From Leptospira sp. WS39.C2 (GTDB taxonomy: Bacteria; Spirochaetota; Leptospiria; Leptospirales; Leptospiraceae), in contig NZ_CP162142.1 of the NCBI RefSeq assembly GCF_040833965.1, positions 2,319,001-2,383,000 on the forward strand: a stretch of DNA of 64,000 bases. The letters run 5' to 3'. Below the pieces are notes generated by a model, which was given only the letters and a program-made list of their open reading frames with translations, did not search any database and was not told where the DNA came from. The translations under genes and the position numbers were made by a program. Positions 54,627-63,091 of the stretch are shown here, piece by piece. Each line of letters begins with the position of its first letter. Positions within the stretch are counted from its first letter, which is position 1.

Positions 54627-54663
54627 TTGACAAAAGAAAGAAATTGTAATACATTTGTATCAC
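54627..54663 (+). promoter_or_regulatory. Promoter and operator of RHH-PIN pair
   Basis: TTGACA at 54627-54632. GTAATAC-ATTT-GTATCAC at about 54645-54662 forms an inverted repeat with the same half-sites used by the VapBC pair at 17.6 kb. Confidence 0.6.
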
Positions 54664-54672
54664 GAGAACGCC

Positions 54673-54918
54673 ATGATAAGCCTACGATTACCAGAAGAAC
54701 TAGAAAAAAAACTTTCTGAAGTTGCTAAAATTGAAAACAAATCTAAGTCAGAAGTAATTAAAGAATCTTTAATTTACTATATTGATAATTTTGCAAAACA
54801 ACCTTCTGCCTATGAACTAGGTGCAAAGTATTTCGGTTTATATAAAAGTGGTATTGCTGACAAATCTATTAACCATCAAAAATATATTAAAGATGCTTTA
54901 ATCAAGAAACAAAAATGA
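54673..54918 (+). CDS. vapB: RHH-type antitoxin of VapBC pair
   Basis: About 81 residues: MISLRLPEELEKKLSEVAKI, ENKSKSEVIKESLIYYIDNF, the ribbon-helix-helix pattern, then a toxin-binding tail KYFGLYKSGIADKS. It is related to but distinct from the 17.7 and 45.8 kb copies. Upstream operator half-sites are shared with them. Confidence 0.88.
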   Translation: MISLRLPEELEKKLSEVAKIENKSKSEVIKESLIYYIDNFAKQPSAYELGAKYFGLYKSGIADKSINHQKYIKDALIKKQK

Positions 54919-55334
54919 TTAAAGCAATTATTGATACTGGACCTATAGTTGCTTTCTTCGACGAATCAGATAATTATTGCCTACAATGTAGATCATTTCT
55001 TAAAAATTTTAAAGGCAGATTATTTACTACTCTTGCCGTAGTTACCGAAGTATCCTACTTATTATCAGATAACAAAAGAATACAAAAGGCTTTTATCGAA
55101 TGGATTGATAACAATGCGATATCAATTTTAAACCAGGGCAATGAACAATTTACCTCTATTCTCTTTTATATGGACAAATATTCCGATCGACCAATGGATT
55201 TTGCAGACGCTTCGCTTATGACTATTTCAGAGGTTTATGAAATTCCTAATATATTCACTTTAGATAGTGATTTTAGGTTTTATAAATCAAAGAAAGGAAA
55301 ATCTTTAAAAATCATAAATGAAAGCATGATTTAA
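54915..55334 (+). CDS. vapC: VapC-type PIN-domain toxin
   Basis: A 139-residue protein. IIDTGPIVAFFDESDNY, LAVVTEVSYLL, RPMDFADASLMTISE and IFTLDSDFRFY give the PIN acidic set. The ATGA overlap with the antitoxin is typical. Expected RNA cleavage is blocked by VapB. Confidence 0.9.
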   Translation: MIKAIIDTGPIVAFFDESDNYCLQCRSFLKNFKGRLFTTLAVVTEVSYLLSDNKRIQKAFIEWIDNNAISILNQGNEQFTSILFYMDKYSDRPMDFADASLMTISEVYEIPNIFTLDSDFRFYKSKKGKSLKIINESMI

Positions 55335-55355
55335 GGTTAAAAAAGCGCAAACTTC

Positions 55356-55520
55356 GTATAACAGCATGTTACCGCTTCGCTTCGGCACTTACGGCCTCGC
55401 TCGGCCTGCGGCAAATTCCCCTTCTGGCATTCGCCTTGCTTACGCAAGCTACATGCCAGTCCCTAACGTCCCGTCGGGACTCAGGGTCGGGGAACTTCGG
55501 TAACACTAGTTCGTTATGCG
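55356..55520 (+). repeat. attC site 56 (type A)
   Basis: CGTATAAC left, GTTATGCG right, arms GTTACCG/CGGTAAC. Confidence 0.9.
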
Positions 55521-55554
55521 ATATCTTTTAAAAATCTCTAAAGGAAAAAACTAA

Positions 55555-56328
55555 ATGAAGCAAATTGTAATTACTTTAATAATCCTTACTTCACTTCTTG
55601 AAAAACCAATTTTTGGAAAAAAAGCAAATATAACTGTATACAATGTTGAAGTAGAAACAAATGTCTTCGAAAAACCTTCAAAGAAATCAAAAATAATATT
55701 TAAAATTCCGTTCGGTTCAAAAATTGATGTAAAAAAAGTATACAATGAAGAAAATTGGCTTTTTTCTTTAAACAATTACGGCTACATTGAATCTAAAAAA
55801 ACTACTGAACAAATACCTAAATTTAAAAAGAAATATTTAATATTAAGAAAATATTATTCCGATTGCTGGTGTTACTCTAGTGGATTTGAAATAAACACTG
55901 AATTAAAATTATCTTCTAATAAAGTCTTTTATAAATATAACGCTAATATTGAATATCAGGAAGAAAATGGTAGCTCTATTGGTACTTACAAAATTGAAAA
56001 CAATCATTTAATCATAATAATACCTAAATATAATACAGAAATTTATTATCACATTGACAAAACTATTAAAACAGAAATATATCCAGAATTGAAGTATGAT
56101 TTAACTTGGAATGATACAGCTAACGGTTATTTTGATACCTCTCAATCTAAATATTTTCCCGCTAACTATTTATACTATAATTATAATCAATGTCTAATTC
56201 AACCAGATTATACCGAAGGATCAAATACTTGCTTTGAGTATTGTAGCAATCCTAAGGAAAATGAAACAAGAGCATTATTTGATGGATACTTTTGCTCCAG
56301 AAAAAAGACATCGCATAACAGCGACTAA
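55555..56328 (+). CDS. Exported SH3-like protein, end read through attC
   Basis: A 257-residue protein with signal IVITLIILTSLLEKPIFG and an SH3-like domain: VYNVEVETNVFEKPSKKS, KIPFGSKIDVKKVYNEENWL. The middle and C-terminal domain carries Cys pairs (SDCWCYSSGFE, CFEYCSNPKENE, DGYFCSR). The stop is inside attC past the left box, so the final residues HNSD derive from the recombination site. Confidence 0.75.
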   Translation: MKQIVITLIILTSLLEKPIFGKKANITVYNVEVETNVFEKPSKKSKIIFKIPFGSKIDVKKVYNEENWLFSLNNYGYIESKKTTEQIPKFKKKYLILRKYYSDCWCYSSGFEINTELKLSSNKVFYKYNANIEYQEENGSSIGTYKIENNHLIIIIPKYNTEIYYHIDKTIKTEIYPELKYDLTWNDTANGYFDTSQSKYFPANYLYYNYNQCLIQPDYTEGSNTCFEYCSNPKENETRALFDGYFCSRKKTSHNSD

Positions 56329-56478
56329 CCGCTTCACTTCGGGACTTACGCCCTCGTTCGGTCTCCGACACATAGGCTTTTGTCACTCCTCTTGCTTACG
56401 CAAGCGTCGTTCCAGTCCCTAACGTCCCGTTCCGGGACTCAGGGTCAGCCTACGTCGGTTAGGCTAGTTCGTTATATG
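56312..56478 (+). repeat. attC site 57 (type B)
   Basis: CGCATAAC left, GTTATATG right, arms CTAACCG/CGGTTAG. Its right box begins a non-coding-family start that is broken by the IS after 12 bases. Confidence 0.9.
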
Positions 56479-56490
56479 CAATGCGGTAGA
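56479..56490 (+). other. Remnant start of a non-coding family cassette
   Basis: CAATGCGGTAGA matches the first bases of the seven family members, then ends at the insertion sequence. Confidence 0.7.
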
Positions 56491-57843
56491 TGTATGCCTC
56501 AGGACATGGGTAACGATTTTGTAGCAAGACATAGGTAACACTTTCAGGTTACTCATCCCTTTAGAACACCTTTACAGGAGGGCTTTGGGGATGCCTTGGA
56601 AGGAGAATCAGGTCGTGGATTTAAGATTAGATTTCGTTATGGCGAGCTTTGAGAAAGGAATCAATTTCACTCAGCTCTGTGCTCAGTATGGCATCTCAAC
56701 TAAGTGTGGATACAAATGGAAAGAACGGTTTCTTTCTGAAGGAAAGGCGGGACTTCTAGACAAGAAGAGAACTCCAAAAAACTCTCCTAAGAAACTTCCT
56801 GAAGAGGTTGTTCTTGAGCTCATTAAGCTCAAGAACAATAAGAAGTTTTGGGGGTCAAAGAAGATTCTAGAACTCTACAAGAGAAAGTTTCCGGATGTTA
56901 AACCTCCAGACAAATCTACTCTTGATCGAATCTTCAAAAAAGCGGGACTTACTTTACCAAACAAAAAGAAGAGAGTCAAACACTTCGGAGAAAGAATTTC
57001 TCTACCAGAAAAATCTACTAAGCCTAACCACATTTGGACTGTTGACTTCAAAGGTTGGTGGTATACTGCTGATTCAGAAAAGGTCAATCCTCTAACGATC
57101 AGAGATGATTACTCTAAATACATTCTCTCTATCAAGACTCTTTCCAAAGGAGACATACCTTCTGTAAAAGCCGAATTTATTCGCTTATTTAAGATATACG
57201 GCCTACCTGAGATCATTAGGTCTGATAATGGTCCTCCTTTCGCTTCTATGCAATCTCTACTCGGACTCACTAAGCTTTCTGTTTGGTGGCTCTCTCTCGG
57301 TATTAAGCTAGATCGGATCGAACCCGGAAAGCCTTACCAGAATGGCGCTCATGAAAGAATGCACAAAGACATGGCTCGAGAACTTCAGCATGAGATCGTC
57401 GGAAACATTACTCTACATCAAAAACTCTTCGACAAATGGAGAATCGAATTTAACAGAGAAAGACCTCACGAGTCACTTAACATGAAAACTCCAGAACAAG
57501 TCTATCTGAAGTCACAACGGCAATTTGATCCTAATGCTGATCTCCTAATCTCATATCCTTTTGGGTTCAAGCAGAGACATGTCAATGACAGAGGTTACAT
57601 CAATTGGATCGGGCACCTCATTATGATCGGAAATCCATTCAATGGATTCAATGTTGGAATTAAAAAAGATAAGGATACCTACTCTATCTGGTTTGCTAAT
57701 AACAAATTAGGTGTTATAGATAACGATTTCTTCTTGCTTATTTCTGATCCTGATTCATACAAAGTTCATAAACCAAGAAAGGTTACTAAAAAGCGTTAAC
57801 CTTCTCTTGCACCTTAATCGTTACCTATCTCTTGAAGTCATAC
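56491..57843 (+). mobile_element. IS481-family insertion sequence
   Basis: Ends are imperfect inverted repeats: left GTATGCCTCAGGACATGGGT, right (reverse complement) GTATGACTTCAAGAGATAGG, both followed by TAACGATT. The left part repeats ACATGGGTAAC and ACATAGGTAAC. One transposase gene fills it. No flanking target duplication is apparent, and the two flanks come from different cassettes. Confidence 0.85.
56591..57799 (+). CDS. IS481-type DDE transposase
   Basis: About 402 residues from the ATG at 56591, behind AGGAGG at 56577. N-terminal HTH (GINFTQLCAQYGISTKCGYK), then the DDE core: WTVDFKGWW (Asp near 151), IRSDNGPPFAS (Asp near 212) and AHERMHKDMARE (Glu near 254). The C-terminus carries a GHLIMIGNPFNGFNVG segment common in IS481 enzymes. 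The gene is complete, and its base composition is less AT-rich than the cassettes, suggesting later arrival. Upstream TTG in frame is less likely. Confidence 0.92.
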   Translation: MPWKENQVVDLRLDFVMASFEKGINFTQLCAQYGISTKCGYKWKERFLSEGKAGLLDKKRTPKNSPKKLPEEVVLELIKLKNNKKFWGSKKILELYKRKFPDVKPPDKSTLDRIFKKAGLTLPNKKKRVKHFGERISLPEKSTKPNHIWTVDFKGWWYTADSEKVNPLTIRDDYSKYILSIKTLSKGDIPSVKAEFIRLFKIYGLPEIIRSDNGPPFASMQSLLGLTKLSVWWLSLGIKLDRIEPGKPYQNGAHERMHKDMARELQHEIVGNITLHQKLFDKWRIEFNRERPHESLNMKTPEQVYLKSQRQFDPNADLLISYPFGFKQRHVNDRGYINWIGHLIMIGNPFNGFNVGIKKDKDTYSIWFANNKLGVIDNDFFLLISDPDSYKVHKPRKVTKKR

Positions 57844-57851
57844 CCAAAAAT

Positions 57852-58409
57852 ATGAAAAAATATAGAAACTATTTTATATATGAATTTCTCTATCCTGCAG
57901 TTCTAGGATCGATGCTTTACGATTTAATGAACCGAATATCTGAGTATTCAAATAGCAATTTTGTACTAGAAGAAACATCTTGCCGTATTATATTTACATT
58001 TTTTTTTATAATTGATTATTTCTTTCTAACCTATATTTTAAAAAGAAAACTGAAGATGAAATATTCCAAAAACTCTATGACATTGTTTATAGATTTTATA
58101 TTGCCACTAACTTATGCACTCACTTTTCATTTAATAAAAGCAGAAACTCAAAACCAAGCTCATTCAGCTTTGATATTCATAATGCTCTTAATCACTTTCT
58201 ATCCATATCCTTCAAATGCAAACAAAGGAAAATTTCATTATATGAGATTCTCAACTTGTGTTTTTGCAATCTTAGGGTTAATATTTAATTTACTTTATCC
58301 AGATTTCTTCCAGACCAGGTTTCATTTTTTTACGCTAACTATTTCAACTATGTTACTTATATACGCATTCCATATTTATTTAATAAACCAAGAATTAGAA
58401 GAGAAATAA
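57852..58409 (+). CDS. Multi-helix membrane protein after the IS
   Basis: About 186 residues from the ATG at 57852, only 9 bases past the IS end. Six or so hydrophobic segments (for example IIFTFFFIIDYFFLTYILK and LIFIMLLITFYPYPS). No family. The original promoter and cassette start were probably lost by the insertion, so expression may come from the IS. Overlapping spacing with the next gene is 3 bases. Confidence 0.68.
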   Translation: MKKYRNYFIYEFLYPAVLGSMLYDLMNRISEYSNSNFVLEETSCRIIFTFFFIIDYFFLTYILKRKLKMKYSKNSMTLFIDFILPLTYALTFHLIKAETQNQAHSALIFIMLLITFYPYPSNANKGKFHYMRFSTCVFAILGLIFNLLYPDFFQTRFHFFTLTISTMLLIYAFHIYLINQELEEK

Positions 58410-58412
58410 CAT

Positions 58413-58883
58413 ATGTCACCAGTCATATTTAACTTTCGATTTAAATCAAATACCCAAGAATACTTATCCTTTCCTGAAAAATACAATCAACAAGCCCGGT
58501 CCGGAAAACTTTTAATTCTTAGTAAGTTTACATTAAATTCATCAGATTATAATGTTAATAAACCGGTGCTATTCTGTAGAATAGGAGAAACCGATGACGA
58601 ACTTCTATTAAGATTTAGAGAGAATATTTGGTATGAATCTAAAAAATATGAAATGGACATACATACAATTACCATATATTCATTTAACGAATATATAGAT
58701 ATTTGGCAACTTATCGAGAAAAGAATCAATGTTGTAGCAATTTTGATCTCAACAATTATTTCTTCTATAGTTACAATTTTAACACTTCAGTTAAATAATT
58801 TTCAAAAAGAAAATCAATATTCCAATACAATAGAAAATATACAAAAAAAAATTCAAGCAATTGAAGAAAAACAAAATAATTAG
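58413..58883 (+). CDS. Protein with C-terminal membrane anchor and coiled tail
   Basis: A 156-residue protein. N-terminal soluble region (FRFKSNTQEYLSFPEKYNQQ), one strong transmembrane segment near 109-131 (VVAILISTIISSIVTILTL) and a coiled tail with QKKIQAIEEKQNN. It is the second gene of the IS-damaged cassette. Possibly part of a membrane complex with the upstream gene. Confidence 0.68.
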   Translation: MSPVIFNFRFKSNTQEYLSFPEKYNQQARSGKLLILSKFTLNSSDYNVNKPVLFCRIGETDDELLLRFRENIWYESKKYEMDIHTITIYSFNEYIDIWQLIEKRINVVAILISTIISSIVTILTLQLNNFQKENQYSNTIENIQKKIQAIEEKQNN

Positions 58884-58889
58884 CAACTA

Positions 58890-59055
58890 CGCATAACAGC
58901 GCGTTACCGCTTCGCTTCGGCACTTACGGCCTCGCTCGGGCTACGCCAAATTCCCCTCCTGGCATTCGCCTTGCTTACGCAAGCTACATGCCAGTCCCTA
59001 ACGTCCCTTCGGGACTCAGGGTCGGGGAACTTCGGTAACACTAGTTCGTTACACG
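58890..59055 (+). repeat. attC site 58 (type A)
   Basis: CGCATAAC left, GTTACACG right, arms GTTACCG/CGGTAAC. Left box does not match the start at site 57, indicating a fused cassette. Confidence 0.9.
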
Positions 59056-59150
59056 CAATCGCTTAAAATTTAACCAGAAAAAGGCAATATACGAGCAAAT
59101 ACTCAAATAAATCAATTTGACAAATCCAAATTCTACATCAGAATCGAAGA

Positions 59151-59405
59151 ATGAGCCTTCTGCAGATAGAAATTCCAGATCATCTACTTTTAGCAATAAA
59201 CGAAACAGAAGATTCATTGAAAAATGACTTAAAATTTGAATTCGCTAAACACCTTTTTACTAAGGGTAGATTTACTTTAACACAGGCAGCGGAGTTCTCA
59301 TCTTTAGATCTAAAAACTTTCATGCAGAAAATCTCACGCGACGGAATACCTGTTATTGATAACGATTCCGATGACCTAGATTCCGAATTATCTCTGTTAA
59401 AATAA
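59151..59405 (+). CDS. UPF0175-family antitoxin
   Basis: An 84-residue protein. IEIPDHLLLAINETEDSLKN, DLKFEFAKHLFTKGRFTLTQ and AAEFSSLDLKTFMQKISRDG are the UPF0175 helix arrangement with a C-terminal HTH-like part. It pairs with a PIN/DUF3368 toxin next. TTGACA at 59117-59122 may be its -35 box. Confidence 0.88.
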   Translation: MSLLQIEIPDHLLLAINETEDSLKNDLKFEFAKHLFTKGRFTLTQAAEFSSLDLKTFMQKISRDGIPVIDNDSDDLDSELSLLK

Positions 59406-59412
59406 AACTACT

Positions 59413-59889
59413 TTGATAATAATTGCTGACTCTTCTCCACTTATTTCACTAGCAATTATTAATAAGCTACATCTTTTAGATGAAATTTTTCAGGAAATCA
59501 TCGTTCCATTCTCTGTTTACGAAGAAATTGCACAAACAGACAAAAAATTCAATTCCATCTTACAAGAATGGACTAAACCATTTATAAAAAAATGTAACAA
59601 TATTGAGGCCTTTAAAGCCTATAGACTTTCATTAGGAAAAGGTGAATCAGAAGCTATCGTCTTATCGAAAGAATTTAAAAATAGTATTCTGTTACTTGAT
59701 GATAAAAAAGCCAGAAAAGTAGCTAAATTAGAAAATCAAAAAGTCATAGGAACTATCGGAATTCTTATCTCCGCAAAAGATAAGGGATTAATTTCAGAAA
59801 TTAAAAGTTCACTAATGCTTCTAGAAGAACATGATATCCATCTTTCCAAAGCTTTAAGAGAAAAAGCATTAGAAATTACTGGCGAATAA
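59413..59889 (+). CDS. DUF3368 PIN-like toxin
   Basis: A 158-residue protein that starts at TTG. IIIADSSPLISLAIINKLHL (Asp), VPFSVYEEIAQTD, GKGESEAIVLSKEFK (Glu) and SILLLDDKKARKVAK (Asp pair) form the PIN-like set. DUF3368 proteins act with UPF0175 antitoxins. Seven bases separate the genes. Confidence 0.87.
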   Translation: MIIIADSSPLISLAIINKLHLLDEIFQEIIVPFSVYEEIAQTDKKFNSILQEWTKPFIKKCNNIEAFKAYRLSLGKGESEAIVLSKEFKNSILLLDDKKARKVAKLENQKVIGTIGILISAKDKGLISEIKSSLMLLEEHDIHLSKALREKALEITGE

Positions 59890-59896
59890 GCGACTG

Positions 59897-60062
59897 CGCA
59901 TAACAGCGACTAACCGCTTCGCTTCGGGACTAGCGCCCTCGCTCGGTCTGCGACACATAGGCTTCTGGCACTCCTCTTGCTTGCGCAAGCGTCGTTCCAG
60001 TCCCTAACGTCCCGTTCGGGACTCAGGGCCAGCCTACGTCGGTTAGTCTAGTTCGTTATACG
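59897..60062 (+). repeat. attC site 59 (type B)
   Basis: Identical to site 39 over its full length, although it follows an unrelated gene. Confidence 0.9.
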
Positions 60063-60087
60063 ACATTTCCGAGAAATCTAAAAAAGA

Positions 60088-60171
60088 ACGGGCGTCCATG
60101 CCCGTAAGAACGAAAAAAAGTAGAAGAAGAGATTACTTAATTCTTGACATACATTACCTACGCGTTATATT
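60088..60171 (+). promoter_or_regulatory. Hairpin and promoter of the HigBA-type pair, copy 2
   Basis: ACGGGC-GTCCAT-GCCCGT (60088-60105), TTGACA at 60144-60149 and TATATT at 60166-60171 with 16 bases between, as in copy 1. Confidence 0.65.
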
Positions 60172-60178
60172 ACTTTAA

Positions 60179-60517
60179 GTGTATGAAATTAAAAGAACCG
60201 AAGAGATGGTTCTCTGGTTAAAAGAATTAGATAATTATGCAAAAAAGGATATTTTAGTTTCTATCGAAATCCTAAAAGAGTTTGGACCTAGACTTGGAAG
60301 ACCACATGTTGACACCATTACTGGTTCTAAAATTAAAAATTTAAAGGAACTTAGAGTTAATAGCAAAAATAGACCCTTTAGAATATTTTTCGTATTTGAT
60401 CCTAAGAGAAATGCTATTTTACTAATTGGCGGAAATAAAGCTACATCTAAGAAATTTTATCCAAACATGATTAAAAAATCTGAAGAATTATATGCTGAAT
60501 ATTTAGGAGATTTGTAA
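60179..60517 (+). CDS. Gp49-like HigB toxin, copy 2
   Basis: Identical protein to 38324-38662 (RelE fold, GTG start). The DNA of the whole cassette body is repeated without visible change, so both toxins and antitoxins are interchangeable. Two copies of one module give an obvious route for recombination and loss of the 22 kb between them. Confidence 0.9.
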   Translation: MYEIKRTEEMVLWLKELDNYAKKDILVSIEILKEFGPRLGRPHVDTITGSKIKNLKELRVNSKNRPFRIFFVFDPKRNAILLIGGNKATSKKFYPNMIKKSEELYAEYLGDL

Positions 60518-60518
60518 T

Positions 60519-60842
60519 ATGATTAAGAAAAAAAAAGAATTAAAAAGTTTTGATACTGATCTTAATAAATTTATCTCACAAGATATTATTGAACAAGCAA
60601 AAGCTGAGGCTCAAAAACAAATCTTCAAATTGAGGCTTGCTGAACTAAGGCAAAAACAAGGAATCAAGCAAACTGATGTGGATGGTTTTTCTCAAGTCAG
60701 TGTTTCTAGAATTGAATCTAGGTCTGATATCAAAATCTCTACATTAGTCGATTATGTTCACGCCTGCGGATTTGATGTTGAGATTAAGGCTGTCCCCAAA
60801 AAAAAGAGGAACAAAGAAGAATTTGTTTTATTAAGAGCCTAA
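60519..60842 (+). CDS. XRE antitoxin of the Gp49-like pair, copy 2
   Basis: Identical to 38664-38987, including the HTH (LAELRQKQGIKQTDVDGFSQ) and EEFVLLRA tail. Either copy can protect against both toxins. Confidence 0.9.
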   Translation: MIKKKKELKSFDTDLNKFISQDIIEQAKAEAQKQIFKLRLAELRQKQGIKQTDVDGFSQVSVSRIESRSDIKISTLVDYVHACGFDVEIKAVPKKKRNKEEFVLLRA

Positions 60843-60888
60843 GATAACGCCATCCGTGGCTTAATTAGTTAAATTTTCTCGGAAACGT

Positions 60889-61051
60889 CGTATAACAGCA
60901 TGTTACCGCTACGCTTCGGCACAAGGCCTCGCTCGGCCTGCGGCAAATTCCCCTTCTGGCATTCGCTTGCTTACGCAAGCTACATGCCAGTCCCTAACGT
61001 CCCGCCGGGACTCAGGGTCGGGGAACTTCGGTAACACTAGTTCGTTATGCG
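60889..61051 (+). repeat. attC site 60 (type A)
   Basis: CGTATAAC left, GTTATGCG right, arms GTTACCG/CGGTAAC. The GCGGCAAATTCCCC arm context differs from site 40 of the twin cassette. Confidence 0.9.
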
Positions 61052-61074
61052 CAATTTTTTAAAAGGAATTATAT

Positions 61075-61815
61075 ATGGAAACATGTGAATTTTCAGAAAC
61101 ACAATTTGTTATTGGCTATCTCAGAGAAATATTAAATGCAAAATTCTATGCATTTCCTTATTTTCATTGGATAACTCCCTCCACCAGAATGGAAAGGGCA
61201 ACTGCTTCAGACTTTATTATAAAAAATTTCAATGGTAAATATCGTTTTTCAGAATATTATCAATTCAAACGAAGTCACTTATTCAACAAAGAAGTTTTCA
61301 ATGAAATAAACTCAACTCGAAGCATTGATACAAGTTTAAGAAATTATCTTGGCTTTAGTATCTACAATAAAAGCTCAACCCAACAATTTAATACTCTACA
61401 AAAGATTGCTAAGAGAAGTAGATCAAAAGCTTATTACTGTGCACCTAATTTTCACACAATTTCTGAATTTAGAAATTATTTCGGAAAAAACACAATCACA
61501 GACAATTCAAAGCTCTTCGACTTTTCACAACCGATAATGCAAACAGTTAATATTGCATTAAATTCAAATCATAAAATTATCTTTGATGGCAATCTTTCGT
61601 ATATTTGCTCAGACATAAACGAAATTAAAAACATCAATGCTTCAGAAAGACAAAAATACGAAATTAATTCAGACATAAATTCTTTAAAAGAAGAAATAGA
61701 CTTTGCAAGTTCTATAATTAATGAAAATGAAAAAAACATAATTGATATAAAGCAAACGTTATTCATTAATACAGGAATTATTTGGATAACATATTTTGAT
61801 GAATTTATAGTGTAA
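61075..61815 (+). CDS. Putative nuclease-like orphan
   Basis: A 246-residue soluble protein with AAAGGA at 61060 before ATG. RATASDFIIKNFNGKYRFSE then YYQFKRSH has an Asp followed by a Gln-x-Lys/Arg, a variant PD-(D/E)XK-like order. SRSKAYYCAPNFHTISEFRN and the late coiled segment EIDFASSIINENEKNI follow. A restriction-like fold is possible but unproven. Single-gene cassette. Confidence 0.55.
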   Translation: METCEFSETQFVIGYLREILNAKFYAFPYFHWITPSTRMERATASDFIIKNFNGKYRFSEYYQFKRSHLFNKEVFNEINSTRSIDTSLRNYLGFSIYNKSSTQQFNTLQKIAKRSRSKAYYCAPNFHTISEFRNYFGKNTITDNSKLFDFSQPIMQTVNIALNSNHKIIFDGNLSYICSDINEIKNINASERQKYEINSDINSLKEEIDFASSIINENEKNIIDIKQTLFINTGIIWITYFDEFIV

Positions 61816-61841
61816 AATTAGAATAGCTAATCAAAAAACTG

Positions 61842-62005
61842 CGCATAACAGCGTTTTACCGCTTCGCTTCGGCACTAGGCCTCGCTCGGCCTGCGGCAAA
61901 TTCCCCTTCTGGCATTCGCCTTGCTTTCGCAAGCTACATGCCAGTCCCTAACGTCCCGTCGGGACTCAGGGTCGGGGAACTTCGGTAACACTAGTTCGTT
62001 ATACG
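61842..62005 (+). repeat. attC site 61 (type A)
   Basis: CGCATAAC left, GTTATACG right, arms TTTTACCG/CGGTAACA. Confidence 0.9.
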
Positions 62006-62044
62006 AAATCGCAAGAAATCTTTTCTAAAATAATTAAAAAGAAT

Positions 62045-62066
62045 TTGACTTATCTCATTTTGAGAT
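62045..62066 (+). promoter_or_regulatory. Promoter and operator of HigBA pair
   Basis: TTGACT at 62045-62050 followed by ATCTCA-TTT-TGAGAT (62052-62066), a perfect 6-bp inverted repeat just before the toxin start. Confidence 0.6.
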
Positions 62067-62079
62067 ATTTCTGGATGAA

Positions 62080-62376
62080 GTGCATATTATCAGCTGGAAG
62101 AAACTCGATGATTTTATTAATAAACATCCTAATGCTGAATCTTCACTTAAAAGCTGGTTTAAAATTGTCAAAAACACTTCTTTTAAAGATTTAAATGAAT
62201 TAAGGAAAATTTTTAACTCTGTTGATCAAGTCGGTAATCTTACAGTTTTCAATATCAGCGGTAATCACTTCAGACTGATTGCAGCTATTCATTACAATCG
62301 ACAAAAGGTCTTTGTTCGGAATGTTTTAACTCATAACGAATATGACAAAGGTAAATGGAAAAAGGAGAATTTATGA
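62080..62376 (+). CDS. higB: HigB-type mRNA interferase toxin
   Basis: A 98-residue protein from GTG. HIISWKKLDDFINKHPNAES, LKSWFKIVKNTSFKDLNELR, VFNISGNHFRLIAAIHYNRQ and VFVRNVLTHNEYDKGKW keep the HigB blocks. It should cut mRNA during translation. It overlaps or abuts the antitoxin start at 62373. Confidence 0.9.
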   Translation: MHIISWKKLDDFINKHPNAESSLKSWFKIVKNTSFKDLNELRKIFNSVDQVGNLTVFNISGNHFRLIAAIHYNRQKVFVRNVLTHNEYDKGKWKKENL

Positions 62377-62774
62377 TTCAAGAAATTGAAAAAGTTAAGA
62401 ATGTTTGGCATGATGTTAAAGATATTCTCTCTGTTCCACACACTGATAAACAATACAAAAAACTTGTGAAAGTTTTGGATGAACTTATTGATGAAGTTGG
62501 TAATAATGAGAAACATCAACTTGCTCCTCTTCTCGAAACCGTTGGTAATCTGATTGAGGAATATGAAAATGATCACTTTATTCAGCCTAATGCTGAACCA
62601 ATTGAAGTTTTAAAGTTTCTGATGGAAGAAAATAACCTTACTCAAAAGGATTTAAATATTTTGGGTAGCCAAGGTGTTGTTTCTGAAATTTTGAATGGAA
62701 AAAGAGATTTAAATATTCGTCAAATCAAGGCTTTGGCTGAAAAATTTAATATTTCTCCCGCTGTTTTTATCTAA
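62373..62774 (+). CDS. higA: HigA-type antitoxin
   Basis: About 133 residues from the ATG at 62373, behind AAGGAG. Long helical N-terminus (VWHDVKDILSVPHTDKQYKK), then an acidic linker and HTH (LTQKDLNILGSQGVVSEILN). The layout equals the HigA gene at 21.7 kb, with low sequence identity. It should bind the TGAGAT repeat. Confidence 0.9.
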   Translation: MIQEIEKVKNVWHDVKDILSVPHTDKQYKKLVKVLDELIDEVGNNEKHQLAPLLETVGNLIEEYENDHFIQPNAEPIEVLKFLMEENNLTQKDLNILGSQGVVSEILNGKRDLNIRQIKALAEKFNISPAVFI

Positions 62775-62792
62775 TTGCTTAACTTGCGACTT

Positions 62793-62956
62793 CGTATAAC
62801 AGCATGTTACCGCTTCGCTTCGGCACTAGGCCTCGCTCGGCCTACGGCAAATTCCCCTTCTGGCATTCGCCTTGCTTACGCAAGCTACATGCCAGTCCCT
62901 AACGTCCCGCTGGGACTCAGGGTCGGGGAACTTCGGTAACACTAGTTCGTTATACG
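62793..62956 (+). repeat. attC site 62 (type A)
   Basis: CGTATAAC/GTTATACG, arms GTTACCG/CGGTAAC. Confidence 0.9.
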
Positions 62957-63055
62957 AAATGCCCGAAAAACTGATTTAGAATGGAAATTCTACAAGTTTA
63001 AGCAAAAAAGAGAAGAAAGTATTCAAGAAAGATCAATTTATCAGCACAACTCAAC

Positions 63056-63083
63056 TTGACTTTGTAAGCAAAGTCATGATAAC
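63056..63083 (+). promoter_or_regulatory. Promoter with operator, DUF433 module copy 2
   Basis: TTGACT with the GACTTTG/CAAAGTC repeat (63058-63075), the same as at 25.17 kb. Confidence 0.62.
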
Positions 63084-63091
63084 ATGAGCAT

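Noticed and set aside
56491..57843. IS bringing in the adjacent cassette genes as a composite element
   Set aside because: Only one IS copy is present, and the neighbouring genes end in a normal attC.
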